The translations under genes and the position numbers were made by a program. DNA of 64,000 nt from JAUWGC01 sp963753055. Its GTDB lineage: Bacteria; Bacteroidota; Bacteroidia; Bacteroidales; B18-G4. Of the stretch, positions 35,517-42,756 are shown one piece after another (position 1 is the stretch's first letter; each line of letters begins with the position of its first letter). The notes below the pieces were generated by a model. It ran no database searches. It was not told where the DNA came from and saw only the letters and a program-made list of their open reading frames with translations. The DNA lies in NCBI GenBank assembly GCA_963753055.1, contig CAVWAP010000002.1, forward strand, positions 434,001 through 498,000, given 5' to 3'.

Positions 35517-35831
35517 ATGGCCAAACAGAAAGTTAAAAGTCAGGGCAAACAGAAGCCGGTCAAACAGGAAGCAAAGCAAGCTGAACCGGCAAAACCAGCA
35601 GTTGAAACATCAACAGCATTTGCTTTTGGACGAGAGAATTACAAATTGCTGTTTATTGGCCTTGCTTTCATTATTGTTGGTTTTCTCCTGATGATAGGTG
35701 GCGGATCGGATGATCCGGATGTATTCAGCGAAGATATATTTAGTTTCAGAAGAATGACCCTCGCACCTATTCTGATCCTTGCGGGTTTCGTTATCGAGAT
35801 CTTCGCCATCATGAAAAAACCTAAAGATTAA
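35517..35831 (+). CDS. DUF3098 family small membrane protein
   Basis: 104 aa. A Lys/Gln/Ala-rich cytoplasmic N-terminus of about 38 residues precedes two TM helices (LLFIGLAFIIVGFLLMIGG and LAPILILAGFVIEIFAIM) joined by an acidic loop with DDPDVFSEDIFSFRRMTLAP. This is the compact DUF3098 layout. Function unknown. Its constant place between ftsX and uppP implies a cell-envelope role. Confidence 0.88.
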   Translation: MAKQKVKSQGKQKPVKQEAKQAEPAKPAVETSTAFAFGRENYKLLFIGLAFIIVGFLLMIGGGSDDPDVFSEDIFSFRRMTLAPILILAGFVIEIFAIMKKPKD

Positions 35832-35849
35832 TCATCTTTTTATAATCCA

Positions 35850-36632
35850 ATGGATTGGTTTGAAGCATTAATACTTGGCCTCGTACAGGGGCTTACCGAG
35901 TTTTTGCCAGTGAGCAGCAGTGGCCACCTGGAGCTGGGAAAAGCTATCCTTGATGTTAATCCGGAGAAGAGCCTGATGTTTACTGTACTGGTACACGGGG
36001 CCACAGTCCTGAGTACCATTGTTGTATTCTACAAAGATATATGGCGCCTGTTCAAAGGCCTCTTTGCCTTTAAATGGAATGAGGAAACATCATATGTTGC
36101 CAGGCTATTGCTTTCGATGGTTCCGGTAGCTATCCTCGGGGTGTTCTTCAAGGAAGAAATTGAAAGCTTCTTTACAGGTAATGTCAGGTTCGTTGGGGCC
36201 ATGTTGATTGTTACAGCTGCACTGCTGACTTTAACTTACCTCAGGAAAACAAATATCCGTAAAATTGGATTCCTGGATTCAATTATTATCGGGGTAGCCC
36301 AGGCCTTTGCCGTATTGCCGGGCGTTTCCCGTTCCGGTGCCACTATTTCAACAGGCCTGATGCTGGGTGTTAAAAGGGAATTTGCTGCCCGCTTTTCTTT
36401 TCTGATGGTCTTAATTCCAATTTTAGGAGCTAACTTTAAAGACCTGGCATCAGGTGAGATGACGGGCAATGCTGAGGTTGGTATGTTGCCGCTAGTGGTT
36501 GGCTTTCTTGCAGCTTTTATATCGGGATTACTCGCCTGCAGGTGGATGATCAACATAGTTAAGAAAGGCAACCTGATCTACTTTGCCATCTACTGCCTGA
36601 TCGTTGGAACGATTGCAATAATTGTTGCTTAA
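35850..36632 (+). CDS. uppP: Undecaprenyl-diphosphatase UppP (BacA)
   Basis: 260 aa, polytopic. The two family motifs are present: QGLTEFLPVSSSGHLELG near residue 15 with the catalytic Glu/Ser/His region, and LPGVSRSGATISTGLMLG near 155. It dephosphorylates undecaprenyl pyrophosphate at the membrane, recycling the lipid carrier for peptidoglycan and other surface glycans. 15 bases separate it from truB. Confidence 0.96.
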   Translation: MDWFEALILGLVQGLTEFLPVSSSGHLELGKAILDVNPEKSLMFTVLVHGATVLSTIVVFYKDIWRLFKGLFAFKWNEETSYVARLLLSMVPVAILGVFFKEEIESFFTGNVRFVGAMLIVTAALLTLTYLRKTNIRKIGFLDSIIIGVAQAFAVLPGVSRSGATISTGLMLGVKREFAARFSFLMVLIPILGANFKDLASGEMTGNAEVGMLPLVVGFLAAFISGLLACRWMINIVKKGNLIYFAIYCLIVGTIAIIVA

Positions 36633-36647
36633 TCATACTTATTCTTC

Positions 36648-37382
36648 ATGGATCAAACCCGTAACAATAAGCCAAAAGATTTTATTGAAGGTGAGATTCT
36701 TCTGATCAATAAACCCACCACCTGGACATCCTTTGATGTGGTAAACAAGATCCGGCGTATGTTGCGCTACTTCCTGAAAACGAAAAAGATAAAGGTTGGC
36801 CATGCCGGGACACTCGATCCTTTGGCCACCGGCCTCTTAATCATCTGTACCGGGGGTGCGACCAAGCAAATCCAACAATTCCAGGACCTGGACAAGGAGT
36901 ATACCGGCACCATATATCTTGGTGGTACAACCGCTTCTCTTGATTCGGAGACTGAAGTCACCGACATATTCCCGGTTGAGCATATTACTGATGACATGAT
37001 CGTCCATGCTGCAGAAGAATTTGTTGGAGATATTGAGCAGGTCCCGCCTGCATATTCTGCCATCAGGATTGAAGGAACACGTGCTTATCGCCTGGCCAGG
37101 AAAAACCAGGATGTGAATATGTCTCCGCGCAGGGTGAACATTTCAACTTTTGAAATAAATGATATCCAGATGCCCCGGGTTAAGTTCAGGGTTACCTGCT
37201 CCAAAGGTACCTATATCCGATCCCTCGCCAGGGACTTTGGACAGGCACTTGATAGCGGGGCCTACCTTGAAGATCTGTGTCGCACCAGGATAGGGGATTT
37301 TAAACTGGCTGATGCCATGGAGATTACTGACCTTGAAAAAATATTGAAAGAGAGACAACAATCTGGTCTCAATTCTGTTTAA
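36648..37382 (+). CDS. truB: tRNA pseudouridine-55 synthase TruB
   Basis: 244 aa. GHAGTLDPLATGLLIICTG holds the catalytic Asp of the TruB family; VPPAYSAIRIEGTRAYRLAR and SKGTYIRSLARDFG are the other conserved blocks. It makes pseudouridine 55 in the T loop of tRNAs. It lacks a long PUA extension, as usual in this phylum. Same strand as uppP and queA. Confidence 0.96.
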   Translation: MDQTRNNKPKDFIEGEILLINKPTTWTSFDVVNKIRRMLRYFLKTKKIKVGHAGTLDPLATGLLIICTGGATKQIQQFQDLDKEYTGTIYLGGTTASLDSETEVTDIFPVEHITDDMIVHAAEEFVGDIEQVPPAYSAIRIEGTRAYRLARKNQDVNMSPRRVNISTFEINDIQMPRVKFRVTCSKGTYIRSLARDFGQALDSGAYLEDLCRTRIGDFKLADAMEITDLEKILKERQQSGLNSV

Positions 37383-37448
37383 TTACCTGCAAGCTTTTTG
37401 TGAATTGCTCTAAAATTACTGATATCGTTGCATTTAAGACAAAAAGAG

Positions 37449-37479
37449 TTGCGTAGGGCCTCAAAATTTCGTAAATTTG
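37449..37479 (+). promoter_or_regulatory. queA promoter (TTG-20-TAAATTTG)
   Basis: TTG at 37449-37451 and exact TAnnTTTG at 37472-37479 with 20 bases between: a textbook Bacteroidota promoter. The queA ATG is 43 bases downstream. Confidence 0.7.
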
Positions 37480-37522
37480 CAAACTATTTCCACAGAAGAT
37501 TAAACCTAAACAGACTATTAGA

Positions 37523-38572
37523 ATGAAATTATCCCAGTTTAAATTTCATTTACCGCCAGAATTGATTACGAACTATCCACCTGACAATAGGGATGAAGCC
37601 AGATTGATGGTTCTTAACCGCAAGGATCAAACGATAAAGCACAAGAATTTCAAGGATATCTTAGGTTACTTTAGCGATGGTGATGTATTTGTGATTAACA
37701 ACACTAAAGTATTTCCTGCCAGGCTTTATGGCACCAAGGAAAAGACAGGGGCCAAGATAGAAGTGTTTCTTTTACGTGAGCTGAACCGAGAGACAAGGCT
37801 TTGGGATGTGCTCGTTGACCCGGCCAGAAAGATCCGGATAGGCAATAAACTATATTTTGGAGAAGATGAGTCACTTGTTGCGGAGGTGATTGACAATACC
37901 ACTTCCCGTGGCCGTACTTTACGGTTCTTATTTGATGGGCCTTACGAAGAGTTCAAGAAAACCATCTATTCACTTGGCCAGACTCCTTTGCCCAAGATCC
38001 ATAACCGTCCGGTAGAACCGGAAGATGAGAAGCGCTACCAGACCATTTATGCCAAGTATGAAGGAGCAGTGGCTGCACCAACAGCTGGATTGCATTTCAG
38101 CCGCGAACTGATGAAAAGGCTTGAACTCATCGGTATTTCATACGCTGAAATAACCCTGCATGCAGGATTAGGTAACTTCAGGGCTATTGAGGTTGAGGAC
38201 CTTACAAAACATAAAATGGACTCTGAAGAAGTCATTGTAGATGATGTCAATTCCAACATCATCAACCAGGCGAAAGACAAGAAAAAACAAATCTGCGCCG
38301 TCGGGACAACATCAATGAAGGCACTGGAAACATGTGTATCCATCACTGGAAAAGTAAAACCGTTCAAGGGCTGGACCAATAAGTTCGTCTTCCCCCCTTA
38401 TGAATTTGGTGTTGCAGATGCCATGGTCTCCAACCTGCACCTTCCGCAATCCTCTATGATGATGATGGTAGCCGCTTTTGCCGGTTATGATTTTCTGATG
38501 AAGGCATATAAGGAAGCTGTCAAAGAGAAATATAAATTCTTCACCTATGGTGATGCCATGCTGGTGATCTAA
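37523..38572 (+). CDS. queA: S-adenosylmethionine:tRNA ribosyltransferase-isomerase QueA
   Basis: 349 aa. It starts with KLSQFKFHLPPELI and has the conserved VFVINNTKVFPARL, GAVAAPTAGLHFS, ITLHAGLGNFRAIE and VGTTSMKALET blocks. It transfers the ribosyl part of SAM to preQ1 at position 34, giving epoxyqueuosine. It has its own promoter after truB, and ispD follows 4 bases later. Confidence 0.96.
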   Translation: MKLSQFKFHLPPELITNYPPDNRDEARLMVLNRKDQTIKHKNFKDILGYFSDGDVFVINNTKVFPARLYGTKEKTGAKIEVFLLRELNRETRLWDVLVDPARKIRIGNKLYFGEDESLVAEVIDNTTSRGRTLRFLFDGPYEEFKKTIYSLGQTPLPKIHNRPVEPEDEKRYQTIYAKYEGAVAAPTAGLHFSRELMKRLELIGISYAEITLHAGLGNFRAIEVEDLTKHKMDSEEVIVDDVNSNIINQAKDKKKQICAVGTTSMKALETCVSITGKVKPFKGWTNKFVFPPYEFGVADAMVSNLHLPQSSMMMMVAAFAGYDFLMKAYKEAVKEKYKFFTYGDAMLVI

Positions 38573-38576
38573 CACT

Positions 38577-39257
38577 ATGGCTTTGAAGAAGTATGTGCTG
38601 ATCACTGCCGGCGGGACCGGTACCCGGATGCAGTCTGCTGTTCCCAAACAATTTCTTTTACTAAAGGATAAACCCATCCTGATGCATAGCATGCAGGCTT
38701 TTTATGACGTATACCAGGACCTGGGATTCATTGTCGTTTTGCCTGAAGAATATTGGGATGATTGGAAGGTGCTTTGTGAGAACCATGGATTCAACCTGCC
38801 CCATCAATTGGTTGAAGGAGGCGAAACCCGCTTTCAATCTGTAAAAAACGGACTGACGGCCCTGCAGGAGGATGGCCTGGTGGCCATTCATGATGCCGTA
38901 AGGCCCCTGGTGTCCAAAAGAGTTATCCAGGAAGGCTTTGAACTGGCAGGCCGGCAGGGAAATGCCATACCATGTATTCCTGTGAACGAATCAGTCAGAA
39001 CAGTTCAAGGTGATGAAAATAAACCGGCTGACAGGGACATGCTGCGTATCATCCAGACTCCGGAGGTCTTTAAAGTATCCCTTATCAAAAAAGCCTATGA
39101 GGTGGATTATCATCCGGGATATACTGATGATGCTTCTGTGCTTGAAAGGATGGGGGAGAGGATTCAGCTTTTTGAAGGCAATATTGAAAATATAAAGATC
39201 ACTAAACATGCTGACCTGCTAATTGCAGATGCCTTATTGGAGAGCCTTAATTCCTGA
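38577..39257 (+). CDS. ispD: 2-C-methyl-D-erythritol 4-phosphate cytidylyltransferase IspD
   Basis: 226 aa. The N-terminal CTP-binding signature is AGGTGTRMQSAVPKQFLLL. VAIHDAVRPLV and YTDDASVLERMG are the other conserved active-site blocks. It makes CDP-methylerythritol in the non-mevalonate isoprenoid pathway. This fits functionally with uppP nearby, since both serve undecaprenyl carrier supply. Its last 11 bases overlap the convergent glycosyltransferase gene. Confidence 0.96.
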   Translation: MALKKYVLITAGGTGTRMQSAVPKQFLLLKDKPILMHSMQAFYDVYQDLGFIVVLPEEYWDDWKVLCENHGFNLPHQLVEGGETRFQSVKNGLTALQEDGLVAIHDAVRPLVSKRVIQEGFELAGRQGNAIPCIPVNESVRTVQGDENKPADRDMLRIIQTPEVFKVSLIKKAYEVDYHPGYTDDASVLERMGERIQLFEGNIENIKITKHADLLIADALLESLNS

Positions 39258-40395
39258 TTTTTCTTCCCTTCCAGGAATAACCTAAGGGCAAATTCCCCAC
39301 TACCGCCATCACAGTAGCAAATAACACATAGCCAATAGCAAATATAAAATAGTACCCCATAACATTATCTCTCCTTGCAAACATGCTGAACCCGAGCAGG
39401 ATGGGTAAATCGACAATTACCTTGATAATCCACATTGCGGCCGTTATCCTTGGAAGGATATCAAATTGCCCGGCCAGGATAGAACAGGTTAATAAAGAAA
39501 GATTGAAAAGGAAAACTATCAGTGCTACGATAATTATAGCCGGATCGCGATAGCCCTTGCTTTTGGAGACCCAGCGAAGTCGCTGGTTTAGATAGGCTTT
39601 TAAAGTTCTTTTTGCATTTGTTTCAACGATTGCCTCTCTTATTTTCAAAAAGCGAATAGCCTTCTTACCAAATAGCTTTTTAATTCTTAACAGAAGGAAG
39701 ATATCATCTCCGGAAGCGTATTTCCGGCTTTTATCATCAGTTTGAGCCTGCAGGTAAGCATCTTTTTCAAATGCCAGGTTGGCCCCATTGCACATGATAG
39801 GCCTGTTAATGCCAATTGCTCCGGCGCCTGATGCCACCAGGCTCATGAATTCCATACTCTGGAAGGATTTGAAGAAACCATATGTTTTTTCGAGAACCAC
39901 CGGGCCTGAAATCAACTTTGGATAATACTGTTCATAATAAGAAGCAATACTTGATAACCATTCTGGTCCCACCCGGCAATCTGCATCCGTCGTAACGATC
40001 AGATCCCCTTCAGCCACCTCAACCCCCTTTCTTATCGCTTCCTTTTTCCCAACACCATCATTCAGTTCAAGGCTTATCCGGTATCCGGCATCCGGCCCCT
40101 CGACGTCGCTCGGGACAGGCATCTGGTATCCTCTAACAACCTCACTTGTACCATCCGTTGAATGATCATCCACTAGTATCACTTCGTGCAGCTCCTTCGG
40201 GTAACTTTGATTTAAAAGATTGGTAAGTAACTGTCCGATGCTATCTGCTTCATTCCTGACCGGGATGAGCACGGAAATCTTTGTTTTGGGTGCAGTATCA
40301 TCCTTCTTCCATCTATTTATCCTAAACCACCCAATGGTTAATGCCAGGATAGTGATAACATATAGCAAGGTTATTATTCCAGCTGCTTCAGCCAT
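39247..40395 (-). CDS. Family 2 glycosyltransferase, membrane-bound
   Basis: 382 aa. A TM helix lies near residues 8-23, then the GT-A domain: SVLIPVRNEADSIG, ILVDDHSTDGT and TTDADC (the DxD metal motif). QRLRWVSKSKG is the QxxRW-type acceptor motif seen in processive or lipid-linked family 2 enzymes. About three C-terminal TM helices follow. It uses a nucleotide sugar at the cytoplasmic face; product unknown. Its start overlaps the end of the UPF0104-type gene by 8 bases, so the two are co-translated. Confidence 0.9.
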   Translation of the reverse strand: MAEAAGIITLLYVITILALTIGWFRINRWKKDDTAPKTKISVLIPVRNEADSIGQLLTNLLNQSYPKELHEVILVDDHSTDGTSEVVRGYQMPVPSDVEGPDAGYRISLELNDGVGKKEAIRKGVEVAEGDLIVTTDADCRVGPEWLSSIASYYEQYYPKLISGPVVLEKTYGFFKSFQSMEFMSLVASGAGAIGINRPIMCNGANLAFEKDAYLQAQTDDKSRKYASGDDIFLLLRIKKLFGKKAIRFLKIREAIVETNAKRTLKAYLNQRLRWVSKSKGYRDPAIIIVALIVFLFNLSLLTCSILAGQFDILPRITAAMWIIKVIVDLPILLGFSMFARRDNVMGYYFIFAIGYVLFATVMAVVGNLPLGYSWKGRKIRN

Positions 40396-41425
40396 TCTTC
40401 CTGAAGAATTTAAGGTTGAACACCATAATGGCCCCGATCAGTGCAGGAACAGCCAGGTTGATCAGCCAGATACCGGATGAAGCTGCGATGATGCCCAGGT
40501 CAAGATTGAAGTCGGAAACTCCATGGCTCTCAAGGTATGTCCCTATGATAAACAGTGCCACAGAGCCCCTGATGCCCAGTTCAGCAATGGCGATGGTTGG
40601 AATGATGGTAATGGCAAACAGGATGATGCTGATCATGATAAACCCGGGAATAAGTGGCAGGTTTACACCAAAAATTTTAAGCATCAAGTAAAACTGAAGG
40701 GTAAAAACAATGTAGCGCAGCAGGCTGTATCCCAGTACCTTCAGCAATTCACGGAATTGGTATAGGTTAAATACTTTGGTGTATTTCTTAAGCTTCTTCC
40801 AGCTGTTGCCGATCAGGCGGTTAACAAAGTCTTTTACTGCTGATACTTTCAGGAAAAGCATAAGAAGAAATGCAAACAAAGCAATTGTTATCAGGGCCAA
40901 TGCAAGGTACAGGTATATAAACAGATCATCAGATATACCCAGTTCATCTGTAATGAGATCTTTAAAAATCATTACAAAAATTGCAATGCCTGTAGCCCCG
41001 AGGATGAAAGTGACCAGGAACTGGCTGATACTGCCAAGGATGGTGATGAGGATGCCTTCAACCCTGTTGGCTTTCTCAAGGATGAAAACCCTGCCCAGGA
41101 ATTCACCGATGCGGTTTGGTGTAAATGAGCTGATGGCGACTCCGGAGAGGACAGCTTTGTATGACTTCAGATAGGGGACTTTTTCGATTTTCCGGATGAG
41201 GTATTGCCATTTGCTGGTTTCTATGCCCCAGTTGACAAAGACAAGGACCAGGCATAAAACGAAAAAGAAAATGGAAAGTGGATCTTCAAAGACAGTTCTG
41301 AATTCAGTAAAAATCTTGCTGAAATCATGACCGTAAAAAACCTCTTTGTAGATAAAACCGTAGGTAGCGATAATAATCAGCAGGCGGATGAGGAAGTTGT
41401 ATGTTTTGCGTATTTTTGTCTTCAT
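40388..41425 (-). CDS. UPF0104 / lysylphosphatidylglycerol-synthase-TM-like membrane protein
   Basis: 345 aa with seven to eight TM helices and the conserved LKSYKAVLSGVAISSFTPNR and IGEFLGRVFILEKANR blocks of the flippase-like LPG_synthase_TM family. There is no aminoacyltransferase domain, so lysyl-lipid synthesis is not implied; a lipid or glycolipid transport role beside the GT2 enzyme is an inference. About 118 bases of this gene are copied in the chimeric remnant at 44423-44540. Confidence 0.88.
   Translation of the reverse strand: MKTKIRKTYNFLIRLLIIIATYGFIYKEVFYGHDFSKIFTEFRTVFEDPLSIFFFVLCLVLVFVNWGIETSKWQYLIRKIEKVPYLKSYKAVLSGVAISSFTPNRIGEFLGRVFILEKANRVEGILITILGSISQFLVTFILGATGIAIFVMIFKDLITDELGISDDLFIYLYLALALITIALFAFLLMLFLKVSAVKDFVNRLIGNSWKKLKKYTKVFNLYQFRELLKVLGYSLLRYIVFTLQFYLMLKIFGVNLPLIPGFIMISIILFAITIIPTIAIAELGIRGSVALFIIGTYLESHGVSDFNLDLGIIAASSGIWLINLAVPALIGAIMVFNLKFFRKNG
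41411..41418 (+). promoter_or_regulatory. -7 box TATTTTTG of ruvC
   Basis: TAnnTTTG match, 35 bases before the ruvC start. It lies inside the 5' coding end of the divergent UPF0104-type gene. Confidence 0.5.
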
Positions 41426-41453
41426 CGATTAATGATCAGCATCCCTTAACACC

Positions 41454-42005
41454 TTGAAAACCGACCGCATCATATTGGGCATTGATCCCGGTACCACCAT
41501 CATGGGATATGGGTTAATCCACAATAAAGGTAACAAAATTGAGCCAATCACCATGGGTGTTATCAAGCTGGCCAGGCTGGATGGCCATGCCTTGAAGCTA
41601 CAGCGAATTTTTGAGAGGACCCTTGCACTTATCAAGGAGTACAAACCTGATGAACTGGCCATTGAAGCGCCTTTCTTTGGTAAGAATGTGCAGTCCATGC
41701 TAAAGCTGGGCAGGGCACAGGGTGTTGCCATGGCTGCCGCGTTGCATATGCAGGTCCCGATCTTTGAATATTCGCCAAGGAAGATCAAGCAGTCAATCAC
41801 AGGTAAGGGAAACGCTTCAAAAGAGCAAGTAGCTGCCATGCTGGTCAACCTGTTATCTTTAACGGAACCACCAGAATACCTTGATGCCACTGATGGCCTT
41901 GCCGTTGCTGTTTGCCACTATTTCCAGAACACACCCGGCACAGAAGGGAAGAAGTATAACAGCTGGAAAGGGTTTATTGGTGATAATCCGGAGCGGGCAG
42001 GGTAG
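41454..42005 (+). CDS. ruvC: Holliday junction resolvase RuvC
   Basis: 183 aa. RIILGIDPGTTIMGYG carries the first catalytic Asp, LAIEAPFFGKN the Glu, and YLDATDGLAVAVCHY the C-terminal acidic pair. The start is a TTG: an in-frame stop lies at 41433-41435 and there is no ATG between it and the conserved N-terminus. It cuts four-way junctions in recombination with RuvAB, which are not in the window. Its last 72 bases recur in the chimeric remnant at 44539-44610. Confidence 0.95.
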   Translation: MKTDRIILGIDPGTTIMGYGLIHNKGNKIEPITMGVIKLARLDGHALKLQRIFERTLALIKEYKPDELAIEAPFFGKNVQSMLKLGRAQGVAMAAALHMQVPIFEYSPRKIKQSITGKGNASKEQVAAMLVNLLSLTEPPEYLDATDGLAVAVCHYFQNTPGTEGKKYNSWKGFIGDNPERAG

Positions 42006-42031
42006 GCGATGGGGGAATCATTTACCATTTT

Positions 42032-42054
42032 CCATGTTCAATGTTCCATGTTCC
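42032..42054 (+). repeat. ATGTTC-type short repeat
   Basis: Three units of CCATGTTC/AATGTTC. The same composition appears inside the coding sequence of the downstream T9SS protein at 44131-44165. Confidence 0.65.
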
Positions 42055-42191
42055 AAGTAGTTTGAACATAGTCAGTTGAACGTGAGGTTAGGATAGCTGG
42101 CGCAGGAGATCCTACGCATGTGCGCGGGATGACAATGCCTCTTTTTTAAACCAGGAGTGGAAGAGAATCTCATCCGGAGCCTAATGGGCTT

Positions 42192-42293
42192 TGATCCGCG
42201 GAGCGGATCATATGTCGGTAGACAGATGTAAATGGCAAGCATAAATACGACCCCGGAGGGGTCGGATATTTGTAGCCCCGCCAAAGGCGGGGC
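42192..42293. repeat. REP-like element with three perfect hairpins
   Basis: TGATCCGC-GGA-GCGGATCA (42192-42210), CGACCCC-GGA-GGGGTCG (42248-42264) and GCCCCGCC-AAA-GGCGGGGC (42275-42293), each with a 3-base loop. Similar elements are scattered through Bacteroidota genomes and are likely moved by RAYT-type transposases; no such transposase is in the window. Confidence 0.7.
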
Positions 42294-42359
42294 GAAAGAC
42301 AAATTACCAAATCATAGCCCTCCCCTCGATTATGATTATCGAAGAATATAGGTGTGCAC

Positions 42360-42377
42360 GGGGAGGGTTGGGAGGGG
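42360..42377 (+). other. G-quadruplex-forming motif
   Basis: GGGG-A-GGG-TT-GGG-A-GGGG: four G-runs with loops of 1, 2 and 1 bases. The first two runs are also complementary to CCCTCCCC at 42318-42325, so hairpin and quadruplex are alternatives. Confidence 0.6.
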
Positions 42378-42486
42378 AGTGGATGTACAATTCTGTATTT
42401 AGACTTTACAATTTATGATCTGATTTTCGATATATCCCTTTTAGACAAAACGCCTGTAAAAGAGCTTCTTACAAATATGAATTACA

Positions 42487-42756
42487 ATGATGTCAAAGAA
42501 CTTTTTGATAACCAGCTGTCCCTCAGCTTATTTTAAGTGGACAGCAATGATAGATTATAATGTAAATATTTCCGCAGTATCTCCGATGATATTGATTTCA
42601 GATATTTCTGGTAGGATTATTAAAGAATTCCAACTCACCGACCTACAAAATCAAATAGTAATTACAGTAGACGATTATCCTTGTGGAATATATATTGTAC
42701 AACTAACCTCAAACGATCAAATTATTGAAAGTCAAAAGTTAAGTGTAGTAAAATGA
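42487..42756 (+). pseudogene. Remnant of a T9SS type A C-terminal sorting domain
   Basis: The 89-codon frame contains ILISDISGRIIKEFQL and VDDYPCGIYIVQLTS, the core and end of a type A sorting domain, but lacks the opening YPNPA and any cargo domain. Upstream sequence in another frame (42354-42536) may be part of the same broken gene. The frame ends in ATGA, overlapping the start of the next gene. A decayed secreted-protein gene is the simplest reading. Confidence 0.6.

Larger units (their letters stand above)
42006..42486. other. 481-bp intergenic region rich in dispersed repeats
   Basis: No real gene. In order it holds an ATGTTC-type repeat (42032-42054), a GC-rich segment with GGAGATCCTACGC (around 42105), a triple-hairpin REP-like element (42192-42293), an inverted CCCTCCCC/GGGGAGGG pair with a G-quadruplex motif (42318-42377), and AT-rich sequence leading into a T9SS-domain relic. 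Confidence 0.7.

Noticed and set aside
40776..41174. 132-codon plus-strand frame inside the UPF0104 gene, with a partial copy at 44371-44565
   Set aside because: The apparent conservation of the two frames comes from the DNA duplication of the UPF0104 gene, not from a real protein on this strand.
42440..42465. Near-match of about 20 bases between the T9SS relic region and the 98-aa gene at 54003 (TTAGACAAAACG then CTGTAAA)
   Set aside because: It is short and AT-rich; one such match with a mismatch is not surprising in 64 kb, and flanks do not align.
42354..42536. 60-codon plus-strand frame before the T9SS relic
   Set aside because: It begins inside the G-quadruplex/hairpin repeat and has no recognisable domain; at most it is part of the broken gene.
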